DNA of 32,502 bases from CAYOWK01 sp964407665 (GTDB lineage Bacteria > Pseudomonadota > Alphaproteobacteria > Caulobacterales > Hyphomonadaceae). Each line of letters begins with the position of its first letter. Position 1 is the stretch's first letter. Both the position numbers and the translations under genes were made by a program. Of the stretch, positions 23,434 to 32,502 are shown piece after piece. The stretch covers positions 1 to 32,502 of the forward strand of contig CAYOWK010000044.1 of assembly GCA_964407665.1 (NCBI GenBank), read 5' to 3'. Below the pieces are notes generated by a model, which made no database searches, was not told where the DNA came from, and worked only from the letters and a program-made list of their open reading frames with translations.

Positions 23434-23913
23434 CTAGAACTGGAAAGCCGACTCGATGCGGACGCCCGCGCCGGCTTCGGTTTCCTTTTCCGCCCACGTG
23501 TCGGCAGCGCTCTTGATGCTGTTGCCGTTCAGGGTCACGCCGCCGCCAAAGCGGAAGCGCGGCGTCACTTGATAATATGCGCCAGCCGAAAGCTCTTCCT
23601 GCGGGAGAACTTCGTTCTGGGCCCGGCTGGTGAGGTCGACCGTGATGCCCCACTTGCCGCTGGGACGCCAGGCGAACTCGACCTGTTCCGTGCCGATCGG
23701 GGCAAGGGCCGTGGTCGGACGTTCGACAGAACGATTGACGGTCAGCTTGTCGATGACGCCAAGGGAAAACTTGTCAGACGTGGCGTCCTTGCGGGTTTCC
23801 GTGCCGACACGCGCAGCGTCCGACAGCGAAACGGCCGGCGACGGGGCGACCTGCGCGAAAGCAGGGGTCGCCATGGCGGCCGCAAAAACAGCGATGTGGG
23901 CAAGCGTCTTCAT
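23434..23913 (-). CDS. NtrZ-family periplasmic protein
   Basis: The 159-residue product has a cleavable signal peptide (MKTLAHIAVF...PAFAQ). The mature part resembles NtrZ, a periplasmic regulator of the NtrY sensor kinase described in Caulobacter. The matching pieces are GKWGITVDLTSR, then LSAGAYYQVTPRFRFGGGV and the terminal IESAFQF, which parallel remembered NtrZ-family patterns. The alternating strands and final Phe also resemble a small beta-barrel, so an outer-membrane protein is the alternative. AAGAGGA precedes ATG 23913. No ntrYX genes lie nearby. The next leftward gene upstream encodes a porin. Confidence 0.65.
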   Translation of the reverse strand: MKTLAHIAVFAAAMATPAFAQVAPSPAVSLSDAARVGTETRKDATSDKFSLGVIDKLTVNRSVERPTTALAPIGTEQVEFAWRPSGKWGITVDLTSRAQNEVLPQEELSAGAYYQVTPRFRFGGGVTLNGNSIKSAADTWAEKETEAGAGVRIESAFQF

Positions 23914-24013
23914 TACCCGTCCTCTTACCTCGCATAATACGCACGAGTCGCGGGGCAACCGTTAATGAGGGTTCATTTACCCCCGTTTTGCTCCGGATTC
24001 CCAGAATGTGTCG

Positions 24014-25213
24014 CTAATTGCGCACACTCAGCTCGGCAATTAGGCCGGAATTCCTGGCTTCAATAAGGCCAAAGCTGGTTCCCGACCGGGGCAGGTCCGC
24101 TTCTGCGTGCAGATAGCCCAGCCCCAGCTCGACATGGTCGCCGAGTGTACGCCTGACGGCGGCCAGACCGGAAAATCCCTCGGTTCTCGCAAGGTCATCC
24201 TTGGACCAGCCCGCCTCAAGGCCGAATTTCCACGGCCCCGCTTCCCGCGTCAGCCCGGCTTCCCAGGCCTCGTAGTCGCCCCCGCCGCGCGCCCAGGCGT
24301 TATTCCCGGTCAACCAGCGGAGACCGCCGATCCAGCCCGCTTTCTCGATTTCGAGGCCCGCGCCCCAGGCTTCATAGTCGCCGAAGTCGGCATAGGGAGA
24401 GCCGCTTTCCGCGACAGTCCCCGTGACAGCCGCGCGGACCCGCACGTCCGCTTCCCGGAACTGACGGGCAAACGACAACGCGCCCTCGAAAACATTCTGC
24501 AGCTCCGCGCGGGCAAGACCTGGCGCATCGAAGCCCGGATCGAAGTCTGCCGACCTGTGGTCAGCCTCGGGCGTCCACGACGCTCCGGCCCGGAAACCCA
24601 GCCAGCGCGGGCTCATGTATGTGGCCTTGAACGAGGATCCGGTGACGTCGTTCCGCGCGCGCGAGGTCACCAGGCCGGACGGATCGAGACCCGGGCTGAA
24701 GGCCGAAACGGATGTCAGAACTGTCGGCGCCCGTGCGTCCAGCCGGACCGCCGCGCCGGTATCCAGGCCCACAATCCCCTCGCCCCACGGACCGGACAGC
24801 GCCATCGAGGCGCCTTCGACCGTAGCGAATGCGCCATCGTCGATGGGTCCGCCTGCCGCAGCCAGCCCGGTCGCAGCCGACACGGGCGACAGCGTTCCGC
24901 TAACGGTTGGGCATCGGGGAGCGCCGGCCGGGCAATCGCCCAGAACGCCTGCAAAGGCGGGGCGCGAGGAGGCGTCCTTCTGAAGCCGGACCTCGCCGCG
25001 CCACTCGAGCCGCAGCCCGTTCGAGAAATCGGTGGTCTGGGTTGCGATGAGGGAGCCGTCGAACAGTGGACCTGAATCCGCCGGGGCGAGGGAAACACCC
25101 TCGTCCATGACGCCGCCGGCCAGCGTCCCGCGCGCGTCGAGCGCCCATTCCTGCGCCGTCGCTGTCCCAGCGGGGACCAAGGCGACCACCAGCGCGGCGA
25201 CCACTTTTGACAT
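24014..25213 (-). CDS. Gram-negative porin-like outer-membrane protein
   Basis: The 399-residue product begins with a signal peptide (MSKVVAALVVALVPAGTATAQ). The rest shows alternating hydrophobic/polar strands rich in Gly, Trp and aromatic residues: WGAGLEIEKAGWIGGLRWL, YEAWEAGLTREAGPWKFGLE, HVELGLGYLHAEADL. It ends in ELSVRN rather than a terminal Phe, which is atypical for a porin. Diffusion porins of this type form trimeric barrels in the outer membrane. A disulphide-size Cys pair occurs at GDCPAGAPRCP. ATG 25213 has ACGGAG upstream. The substrate is unknown, and a surface protein of another kind is possible. Confidence 0.75.
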   Translation of the reverse strand: MSKVVAALVVALVPAGTATAQEWALDARGTLAGGVMDEGVSLAPADSGPLFDGSLIATQTTDFSNGLRLEWRGEVRLQKDASSRPAFAGVLGDCPAGAPRCPTVSGTLSPVSAATGLAAAGGPIDDGAFATVEGASMALSGPWGEGIVGLDTGAAVRLDARAPTVLTSVSAFSPGLDPSGLVTSRARNDVTGSSFKATYMSPRWLGFRAGASWTPEADHRSADFDPGFDAPGLARAELQNVFEGALSFARQFREADVRVRAAVTGTVAESGSPYADFGDYEAWGAGLEIEKAGWIGGLRWLTGNNAWARGGGDYEAWEAGLTREAGPWKFGLEAGWSKDDLARTEGFSGLAAVRRTLGDHVELGLGYLHAEADLPRSGTSFGLIEARNSGLIAELSVRN

Positions 25214-25445
25214 GCCCGTACTCCGTTTCACGCTGTTCGCTCCGCCGCCAGCCATCTGCCTGCGCACAAGAACGCCCGGTTTTGCGTCCAGACCCTCGCC
25301 GGACCGGAAGAATCTTTGACTAACACGACCCAGGCTGGCTGCGACACAACGGTATCCAGCCCTTGCGCCTTGGGCGGGGTGACAGCTATTGAAGCCTCGG
25401 CGGGCGAGTTCCCTGCAGGCGAAGTGGTAACTGGAGCGTACCCTC

Positions 25446-25901
25446 ATGGTTTCTCGCGTGACGGCTGCGACCGTTCTTCTCGCTGGCGCGGTTGCGCTCA
25501 GCGGCTGCGCCGTTTTCGGCAGCGGCACCGCAGCGTCTGGTTCGCCCTCGTCCACCCAGCTGGGCCCGGAAGAAACCGGCAATATCGGCGTCAACGCCTA
25601 TCTGTGGCGCGCCTCGCTCGACACGCTGTCCTTCATGCCGCTCGCGTCTGCCGATCCCTACGGCGGCGTGATCACGACGGACTGGTACGCCAACCCCGAG
25701 AAGCCCGACGAGCGCTTCAAGGTGACGGTGTACATCCTCGACACCCGCCTGCGCGCGGACGGCATTTCGGCCGCCGTGTTCCGCGAGCAGCTGACCAACG
25801 GCGTCTGGTCCACCGCCCCGACCAGCCCGGACACCGGCATCGCCATGGAGAACGCCATTCTCCAGAAGGCGCGCGAGCTTCGACTTTCGCAGATTGAATA
25901 G
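25446..25901 (+). CDS. DUF3576 domain lipoprotein
   Basis: The 151-residue product is a lipoprotein: signal sequence, lipobox LSGC with Cys at about residue 21, then a short Ser/Gly-rich spacer. The remainder fits the alphaproteobacterial DUF3576 family, with IGVNAYLWRASLDTLSFMPL, GGVITTDWY and YILDTRLRADGISAAVF. The function of DUF3576 is unknown, though it is widely conserved in the class and often sits just upstream of leuS, as here. The ATG has GGAG 9 bases upstream. It precedes leuS by 83 bp on the same strand, so cotranscription is likely. Confidence 0.88.
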   Translation: MVSRVTAATVLLAGAVALSGCAVFGSGTAASGSPSSTQLGPEETGNIGVNAYLWRASLDTLSFMPLASADPYGGVITTDWYANPEKPDERFKVTVYILDTRLRADGISAAVFREQLTNGVWSTAPTSPDTGIAMENAILQKARELRLSQIE

Positions 25902-25984
25902 TTGCGGCCGGAAGGCTAACGCCAGCGGCTGATCTGCAACCGCCGGAGCCAGAGCGGCGCCGGCCGAATCGCGCGATTGAAGCC

Positions 25985-28600
25985 ATGGCGACCCGTTACA
26001 ATCCCAAGGAAACCGAGCCGAAGTGGCGCAAGGCGTGGGCGGAAGCCAACGTCTTCCGCGCCAAGTCAGCGGCTGAGGCCGGCGACATGCCGAAGGCCTA
26101 CGTGCTGGAGATGTTCCCCTACCCGTCGGGGCGTCTGCACATGGGGCATGTGCGCAACTACTCGATGGGCGACGTCGTCGCGCGCTACCGCCTCGCCAAT
26201 GGCTACAACGTCCTGCATCCGATGGGCTGGGACGCATTCGGGCTGCCCGCCGAGAACGCCGCCATGGAGCGTGGCGCCCAGCCGCGCGCCTGGACGCTCG
26301 CCAACATCGAGGCGATGAAGCAGCAGTTCGAGCCGCTTGGCCTGTCGTTTGACTGGTCCAAGGAGGTCGCGACCTGCGAGCCGGAGTACTACGCCCAGCA
26401 GCAGGCGATCTTCCTGAAGATGTGGGCGAACGACCTCGTCTACCGGAAAGCCTCGAAGGTGAACTGGGACCCGGTCGAGCACACCGTGCTCGCCAACGAA
26501 CAGGTTGTCGACGGCAAGGGCTGGCGCTCGGGCGCCACGGTTGAACAACGCGAGCTGGAACAGTGGGTGTTCCGGATCACGCGCTATGCGGACGATCTTC
26601 TGTCGGCGCTCGACACCCTGCCCCGCTGGCCGGACAAGGTCCGGCTGATGCAGGCCAACTGGATCGGCAAGAGCCAGGGCGCGAAGATCTGGTGGGAGAT
26701 CGCGCACGCGCCGGCATCGCTGTCGCGGGACAAGGATGAACTCGGCCGCAGCCACGCAAGCGATCCGATCGAGGTCTTCACCACCCGGCCCGACACGCTG
26801 TTCGGGGCCAGCTTCCTGGCGCTGGCGCCCGATCACCCGCTGACGAAAGAGATCGCGAAGTCGCGTCCCGATGTTGCGAAGTTCATTGCCGAGGCCGCCA
26901 GCAAGGGCACGTCCGAAGCCGAGATCGAGAAGGCCGAAAAGGTCGGGATCGATCTGGGCATCACGGTGAAGCACCCGTTCGACCCGTCCTGGGAGCTGCC
27001 TGTGTGGGCCGCGAACTTCGTGCTGTCGTCCTATGGCTCCGGCGCGATCTTCGGCTCGCCTGCAGGCGACCAGCGCGACATCGAGTTTGCCGAGAAGTAT
27101 GGCCTGCCCTTCAAACCGGTCGTGCTGCCGCCGGGCGCAGACCCCGAGACCTATTCGGTCAGCGGCCAAGCCTATGCCGGCGACGGCGTGATCTACAATT
27201 CGGACTTCCTGAACGGTCTGACCACGAAGGAAGGCATCACTGCCGCCATCGCCGAGCTGGTGAAACGGGGCGCGGGCGAAGCCACGACGCAGTATCGCCT
27301 GCGCGACTGGGGCGTATCGCGCCAGCGCTACTGGGGTTGCCCTATCCCTGCCATCCACTGCGCCAAATGCGGCGTTGTGCCTGTGCCGCAGGACCAGCTG
27401 CCGGTACGCCTGCCAGATGACGCCGACTTCTCGCAGCCGGGTAACCCGCTGGCGCGTCATCCGACCTGGAAGCACACCTCCTGCCCCACCTGCGGGGACG
27501 CAGCGACCCGCGAGACCGACACGCTGGACACGTTTGTCGACAGCTCCTGGTACTTCGCGCGCTTCTGCGATCCGAAATCAGCCGAGCCCGTCAACAAGGC
27601 CGAGGCGAGCTACTGGCTGCCGGTCGACCAGTACATCGGCGGCGTCGAGCACGCGGTGCTCCACCTGCTCTACTCGCGCTTCTTCGTGCGGGCGATGCGC
27701 GACTGCGGCCTGATCGACCTGCCCTCGGGCGAGCCGTTCGCGGGCCTGTTCACGCAGGGCATGGTCACGCACGAGACGTACAAGTCGTCGGACGGCAAGT
27801 GGCTGCAGCCCGAGGATGTCGAGACCCGCGACGGTGCGCTGGTCGAGATATCGACCGGCCAGCCGGTGACCACAGGCGGCATCGAGAAGATGTCGAAGTC
27901 GAAGAAGAACGTGGTCGATCCGGTGACCATCGTGTCCGACTACGGCGCCGATGTCGCGCGCTGGTTCGTGCTGTCGGACAGCCCGCCGGAACGTGACGTC
28001 GAGTGGACGCAGGAAGGCGTCGAGGGCGCCTGGCGCTTTGTGCAGCGCGCCTGGTCGATCGCGGATGGCGCGCCTGACGCGGATGACGGCCCGGCTGCGG
28101 GCGGCGAAGCGCTTGAGCTGCGCCGCATCGCCCACCGCGTCGTCAACAACGTCACGCTCGGCATCGAGACGTTCCGATTCAACACCGCCGTCGCCCAGCT
28201 TTACGAGCTGGCCAATGCGCTGCGGAAGGCCGAAGGCCAGTCCGGACCCGGCATGGCGACAGCCCGCCGCGAAGGCATTCGCCTGCTGGCCCAGCTGGTC
28301 TCGCCGTTCGCTCCGCACCTGGCGGAAGCGATCTGGGAACGCATCGGCGGAACCGGGCTGGTCGCGGTTGCAACATGGCCGAAGGCCGAGCCTGCCATGC
28401 TGGTCTCCGACACGGTCACCCTGCCCGTGCAGGTCAACGGCAAGAAGCGCGGCGAAATCGTCATGCCGAAGGACGCGTCCCAGGCCGAGATCGAAACAGC
28501 CGCGCAGGCCTGCGATGAGGCAAAGCCTTTCCTCGCGGGCCTGACAGTGCGTAAGGTGATTGTGGTGCCGGGGCGCATCGTGAATATCGTGGCGTCATGA
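25985..28600 (+). CDS. leuS: Leucyl-tRNA synthetase
   Basis: This class I aminoacyl-tRNA synthetase charges tRNA(Leu) with leucine in the cytosol. The 871-residue product has the expected bacterial length. It contains the HIGH-type motif HMGH at 52-55, the CP1 editing domain (about 225-420) including VFTTRPDTLFGASF and GSGAIFGSPAGDQRD, zinc-module cysteines (CAKCG and CPTCGD), and the KMSKS loop at 635-639. The anticodon-binding and C-terminal domains follow and end VPGRIVNIVAS. The editing domain keeps the Thr-rich and Asp residues needed to clear mischarged isoleucine or norvaline. Its TGA overlaps the lptE ATG (ATGA). Confidence 0.98.
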   Translation: MATRYNPKETEPKWRKAWAEANVFRAKSAAEAGDMPKAYVLEMFPYPSGRLHMGHVRNYSMGDVVARYRLANGYNVLHPMGWDAFGLPAENAAMERGAQPRAWTLANIEAMKQQFEPLGLSFDWSKEVATCEPEYYAQQQAIFLKMWANDLVYRKASKVNWDPVEHTVLANEQVVDGKGWRSGATVEQRELEQWVFRITRYADDLLSALDTLPRWPDKVRLMQANWIGKSQGAKIWWEIAHAPASLSRDKDELGRSHASDPIEVFTTRPDTLFGASFLALAPDHPLTKEIAKSRPDVAKFIAEAASKGTSEAEIEKAEKVGIDLGITVKHPFDPSWELPVWAANFVLSSYGSGAIFGSPAGDQRDIEFAEKYGLPFKPVVLPPGADPETYSVSGQAYAGDGVIYNSDFLNGLTTKEGITAAIAELVKRGAGEATTQYRLRDWGVSRQRYWGCPIPAIHCAKCGVVPVPQDQLPVRLPDDADFSQPGNPLARHPTWKHTSCPTCGDAATRETDTLDTFVDSSWYFARFCDPKSAEPVNKAEASYWLPVDQYIGGVEHAVLHLLYSRFFVRAMRDCGLIDLPSGEPFAGLFTQGMVTHETYKSSDGKWLQPEDVETRDGALVEISTGQPVTTGGIEKMSKSKKNVVDPVTIVSDYGADVARWFVLSDSPPERDVEWTQEGVEGAWRFVQRAWSIADGAPDADDGPAAGGEALELRRIAHRVVNNVTLGIETFRFNTAVAQLYELANALRKAEGQSGPGMATARREGIRLLAQLVSPFAPHLAEAIWERIGGTGLVAVATWPKAEPAMLVSDTVTLPVQVNGKKRGEIVMPKDASQAEIETAAQACDEAKPFLAGLTVRKVIVVPGRIVNIVAS

Positions 28601-29133
28601 CCCTTCGTTTCGCTTTCCTCGGTTTGTCTGCGCTGGTTCTGGCTGGCTGTGGCTTCAGCCCGGCCTATGGGCCGGTGCAGGGCGGCGGCATGATCGAGGT
28701 CACCGAGATCGACGGCCGCGCCGGACATTTCCTTCACAAGGAGCTTTCGCGCACGGTCAGCCGCGGCATGCCCAATGTGAAGCAGCAGGCCGAGCTGACG
28801 GTGACACTGCAGGAAACCATCGCCCGCCTCGGCTTCCGGCCTGACCAGACCGCCTCGCGCAGCGACTACATCGGCGACGCGACCTGGACGCTGCGCGGCG
28901 CCGACGGCGAGGTCATCGCATCCGGGCGCGCCCGGGAAGCCGCCGGCTTCAACTTCGCTGACGCCGCCTATGCCGACGTGGTGGCGCAGCAGGCGGCGCA
29001 GGAAAAGGTCGCCTACATGCTGGCGCGCACGATCCGCGACCAGATGATTGCGAATGTCGGCAAGCCGGTTCCGCCCGCCGCTGTGGACCCGGCAGCAACG
29101 CCGCCCGCGCCGGCCGCGACCCCAAACCCGTGA
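28597..29133 (+). CDS. lptE: LPS-assembly lipoprotein LptE
   Basis: LptE is the outer-membrane lipoprotein that plugs the LptD barrel and completes lipopolysaccharide export. The 178-residue product has a signal peptide with lipobox LAGC (Cys about residue 18) followed by GFSPAYGP, the usual LptE opening. Strand-helix segments follow (AELTVTLQETIARLGF, TWTLRGADGEVIASG) and a helical part with AQEKVAYMLARTIRDQMI. A Pro/Ala-rich tail ends the protein. The start overlaps the leuS stop by 4 bp, and the order leuS-lptE-holA is conserved widely in proteobacteria, which supports the call. Confidence 0.9.
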   Translation: MTLRFAFLGLSALVLAGCGFSPAYGPVQGGGMIEVTEIDGRAGHFLHKELSRTVSRGMPNVKQQAELTVTLQETIARLGFRPDQTASRSDYIGDATWTLRGADGEVIASGRAREAAGFNFADAAYADVVAQQAAQEKVAYMLARTIRDQMIANVGKPVPPAAVDPAATPPAPAATPNP

Positions 29134-29158
29134 GGCTTCTCTTCAGGAAGCTCCTCCC

Positions 29159-30172
29159 ATGAAGCTGGCGGGATCCCGGGCTCTGGCGTGGTGCGAGAAG
29201 CCGAAGGACGCGGTCGACGCGGTTCTGCTGTTCGGCCCCGACTCCGGCCTCGTCTCTGCGGCTGCCGACATGCTGGCAAGGGCCCGCATTCCCGATCTCG
29301 ACCCGATGAACCTGATCCGGATGACCGAAGAGGATCTCCGGCGCGACGACGCGCGGCTTGCCGACGAGCTGGTCGCCCGCTCGCTGCTCGGTGGCGCACG
29401 GCTGGTGCGGCTGCGGATCGATCGCGAGGCGTCGGCGCGGTCTGCGCTCGAAACGCTGGCGGATCTCGAAGCGGGCCGGCTGCGGCCAGAGGCCTTCTGG
29501 ATTGTCGAGGGCGGCGACCTGCCCAAGACCTCCAAGATGCGCAAGGCGTTCGAGGACGCCGGCAAGGCCATGGCGCTGCAGCTCCATGCCGACGATGAGG
29601 CGACGGTGTCCGACTACGCATCGAAGCGGCTGGCGGCGTCTGGCGTCGCGATCGATCCGGATGCGCTGGCCGCGCTGGTGGATGAGCTGCCGGGCGACCG
29701 GCGACTAGCGATGTCCGAACTGGAAAAGCTGGAGCTGTTCGCGTTTGAGCTTGGCCGCCCGGTCAGCCTGGCGGATGTCCGCGCCATCGCCGCCGCCGAG
29801 CAGGCGCGCGGGGCGGACGAAGCCGCCGACGCGGCCATACTCGGACAGGTGGAGGAGGCGGACCGCGCCATCCAGCGTTTTCTGGATGCCGGCGGCAGCG
29901 CAGTCTCCGCCATGCGCGTTCTCCACTTCCGGATGATGCGGATGATGGATGCGGTCTCGAGCAGCGCCGGCACGGGCATGCGGCTGCGGCCGCCGGTGTT
30001 CGACAAGGAATGGCCGGCCTATTCGCGCGCGATGCGGGACTGGCCAGCCGCCCGGTTGCAGCGGGCGTTCGACCGGCTCTACCAGGCCGAGAAATCGTGC
30101 AAGCAGGCGGGAGCGCCAACCGACGCGATCGTGTCGTCGCTGATCCTGCGGGTCGCGCGACGGTCGCTGTAG
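29159..30172 (+). CDS. holA: DNA polymerase III subunit delta
   Basis: HolA is the delta subunit of the clamp loader and opens the beta sliding clamp. The 337-residue product has the three-domain AAA+-like layout without Walker motifs, as expected. Recognisable parts are LLFGPDSGLVSAAADML near the start, ARLVRLRIDREA, the linker FWIVEGGDLPKTSKMRK, and the collar region with LPGDRRLAMSELEKLELF. ATG 29159 has AGGAAG about 9 bases upstream. It closes the leuS-lptE-holA operon (25 bp after lptE) and converges with parB across a palindromic element. Confidence 0.93.
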   Translation: MKLAGSRALAWCEKPKDAVDAVLLFGPDSGLVSAAADMLARARIPDLDPMNLIRMTEEDLRRDDARLADELVARSLLGGARLVRLRIDREASARSALETLADLEAGRLRPEAFWIVEGGDLPKTSKMRKAFEDAGKAMALQLHADDEATVSDYASKRLAASGVAIDPDALAALVDELPGDRRLAMSELEKLELFAFELGRPVSLADVRAIAAAEQARGADEAADAAILGQVEEADRAIQRFLDAGGSAVSAMRVLHFRMMRMMDAVSSSAGTGMRLRPPVFDKEWPAYSRAMRDWPAARLQRAFDRLYQAEKSCKQAGAPTDAIVSSLILRVARRSL

Positions 30173-30199
30173 GTCCGTTGGAGAACTGAAAATCGATCC

Positions 30200-30308
30200 T
30201 GTCATTCCGGAAGCTGCGCAGCAGCTATCCGGAATCCAGGGATGTTCGCGATATGGATAGACTCTGGATTCCGGGTCGGCGGACCTTTGGTCCTTGCCCG
30301 GAATGACA
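30200..30308. repeat. 109-bp compound palindrome (REP/BIME-like element)
   Basis: The ends TGTCATTCCGG (30200-30210) and CCGGAATGACA (30298-30308) are perfect inverted repeats. An inner pair, CCGGAATCCAG (30229-30239) and CTGGATTCCGG (30264-30274), is also perfect. Each half contains a small hairpin: AGCTGC/GCAGCT at 30212-30226 and GGACC/GGTCC at 30281-30293. The whole can fold as a cloverleaf or cruciform. It lies between the converging holA and parB genes and may act as a bidirectional terminator. No second copy is in the window, so dispersion is inferred. Confidence 0.8.
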
Positions 30309-30344
30309 CCATTCAATTCAGCGCTTCGGGTGGCTTGGCCAGAC

Positions 30345-31282
<938 letters not shown>

Positions 31283-31286
<4 letters not shown>

Positions 31287-32086
31287 GCGGCGACCCTTTC
31301 GCTCTCACGCTGCATCAGTTCCTGGGCGAGCTTCATGTAAGCTTCGCTGCCTGGGCATTTGTGATCGTAAAGGATGGCGGGCTTGCCGAAGGACGGGGCC
31401 TCCGACAGGCGGACATTCCTCGGTATGACCGTCTGATAGACCTTGGCCCCGAAGAAGGCGCGGACTTCTGCCGCGACCTGATCGGAGAGGTTGTTGCGCT
31501 TGTCGTACATGGTCAGGACGACGCCCTGCACTTCCAGCAGCGGATTGAGGCCGTTACGCACAAGGTCGACGGTGCGCAGCAGTTGGGACAGGCCTTCCAG
31601 CGCGAGGAACTCGCACTGGAGCGGCACCAGCACAGCGTCCGCAGCCGTCATGGCGTTGATCGTGATGGTGGACAGTGACGGCGGGCAATCGATCAGAACG
31701 GTGTCATACGGCTCGACAACGCCGGCCTCAGCCTGCTGGCGCAGGGCTTCCAGCGCGTCCTTGAGGCGGAAATTGCGGCGGGCGTCGCCATGCAGGAGGG
31801 ATTCGATACCGGCGAGGTTTTCGTCGCCGGGGACGATGTCGAGGTTGGGCAGATCCGGCGAGGGCAGGACGGCCTGAGCCAGCGTCGCTTCCCCAATGAC
31901 CACGTCATAGCTTGTGAGCTTGCGGGCCGCAGGCTCGATACCAAGGCTGGTGGAAGCGTTGCCCTGCGCATCGCAATCCAGCACCAGCACACGCCGCCCG
32001 ACAGCGGCGAGTGCGGTTCCAAGGTTCACCGCGGTGGTGGTCTTCCCCACTCCGCCCTTCTGGTTGGCTACGGCAATGATCCGCAT
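31283..32086 (-). CDS. parA: Chromosome-partitioning ATPase ParA
   Basis: ParA is the nucleoid-bound ATPase whose gradient pulls ParB-parS complexes apart. The 267-residue product has the deviant Walker A KGGVGKTT at residues 10-17, the signature Lys10 included. Switch I and II regions are seen in DCDAQGNAST and DTVLIDCPPSLS. PLQCEFLALEGLSQLL follows further on. RNVRLSEAPSFGKP near residue 225 is typical of chromosomal ParA/Soj. GGAGGG precedes ATG 32086. It is the middle gene of the leftward rsmG-parA-parB operon, a conserved origin-proximal order. Confidence 0.97.
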
Positions 32087-32123
32087 GTGGCTCCCTCCAA
32101 GGCCGTCCAGCTGGTCAGACCGG

Positions 32124-32502
32124 TCATACCGGTTGCAGGGACGACACCGTCAGCACTTGTCCATCCGGGCTCGACAGGGATGGGCGGCTCTCGACCTCGA
32201 AGCTCCAGTCAGACCGGGCCTGGGCGAGTTCCGCCTCCGCATCGCGCCCTTTCGGGAACAGCGCCCGTCCTTCCTGACCCAGCCATCCTTTAGACAAAGC
32301 TAACAATTTCGGCAGGGGGGCCAGTGCGCGGGCCGTCACAACGTCCACTTTGCGGGGGGCCGGATCCTCGATCCGCTGGTTGAGTACGACCGCGGTCAGA
32401 CCGAGACGGGCGACCGCAGCTTCGAGAAACTCCGATTTCCGGACGCTTTTTTCGATCAGGTAGACCATCGCGCCGGACCGGCCGGCCAGATCGCAGGCGA
32501 GG
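32124..32502 (-). CDS. rsmG: 16S rRNA (guanine-N7) methyltransferase RsmG, partial
   Basis: RsmG (formerly GidB) methylates G527 of 16S rRNA. Only the C-terminal part of about 125 residues lies in the window; the gene runs off the right edge. Visible are the end of the SAM-binding fold (YLIEKSVRKSEFLEAA), the motif VVTARALAPLPKLLAL and LFPKGRDAEAELAQA, all family-typical. It precedes parA by 37 bp on the same strand, the classic rsmG-parA-parB order, which suggests mnmG (gidA) lies further right. Confidence 0.92.
   Translation of the reverse strand, partial: LACDLAGRSGAMVYLIEKSVRKSEFLEAAVARLGLTAVVLNQRIEDPAPRKVDVVTARALAPLPKLLALSKGWLGQEGRALFPKGRDAEAELAQARSDWSFEVESRPSLSSPDGQVLTVSSLQPV

Noticed and set aside
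23961..23980. Possible CtrA site upstream of the NtrZ-like gene (GTTAATG...TTTACC)
   Set aside because: Spacing and half-sites do not fit TTAA-N7-TTAA, so it is not supported.
25224..25236. GTTTCACG, half of a parS-like sequence
   Set aside because: The full 16-bp palindrome TGTTTCACGTGAAACA is absent; the second half does not match, so no parS is called.
26066..27475. 469-codon open frame antisense to leuS
   Set aside because: It lies wholly inside a certain leuS gene; high GC with strong third-position bias opens long antisense frames, and the translation has no recognisable motif.

Overview
The window is high-GC chromosomal DNA from an alphaproteobacterium. The closest gene families point to the Caulobacterales/Hyphomonadales (Hyphomonadaceae-like) side of the class. 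The evidence is a NepR/EcfG general stress pair with its own EcfG promoter, a CenR-type envelope response regulator, an NtrZ-family periplasmic protein, and a leuS-lptE-holA block facing rsmG-parA-parB. The content is almost entirely core genome. I see no transposase, phage gene, CRISPR array, rRNA or tRNA.

Layout, left half. The 3' end of dnaK is followed by dnaJ, with a hairpin and a 15-bp palindrome between them. A leftward lipoprotein gene comes next, then the rightward nepR-ecfG stress operon. A DUF6065 gene and a prolyl-tRNA-editing gene diverge from each other. They are followed by a YbbN-type thioredoxin/TPR co-chaperone, a leftward two-subunit thiamine-diphosphate decarboxylase, a rightward LON-substrate-binding-domain gene coupled to a Trm112-like gene, a DUF971 gene, a leftward UbiH-type hydroxylase and a leftward ammonium transporter. 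A 460-bp gap holding an orphan leftward terminator leads to ftsK.

Layout, right half. After ftsK come a cold-shock gene with a long leader, three small leftward genes (unknown exported protein, DMT/DUF606 transporter, MmcQ/YjbR), lolA, a probable small-RNA gene, xthA (exonuclease III), a leftward SDR oxidoreductase and a 70-aa small protein. An envelope-flavoured cluster follows: cenR translationally coupled to a transglutaminase-like cysteine-peptidase gene, with an L,D-transpeptidase gene diverging from cenR. Then come a YhhN lysoplasmalogenase, yggS and a thiE-like gene whose start codons overlap, an NtrZ-like protein, a porin, a DUF3576 lipoprotein, the leuS-lptE-holA operon, a 109-bp compound palindrome, and the leftward rsmG-parA-parB operon, cut by the window end.

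How the genes fit together. Many products act in envelope biogenesis (LptE, LolA, CenR, L,D-transpeptidase, porin, lipoproteins), proteostasis (DnaK/J, YbbN, LON-domain protein), or chromosome replication and segregation (HolA, ParA/ParB, FtsK). Stress control is represented by NepR/EcfG. The best leads for new biology are noncoding or contextual: the C-rich three-hairpin RNA candidate at about 17424-17570, the orphan terminator between amt and ftsK, the cloverleaf-like palindrome at 30200-30308, and the cenR/peptidase/L,D-transpeptidase neighbourhood. I found no clearly novel multi-gene system.
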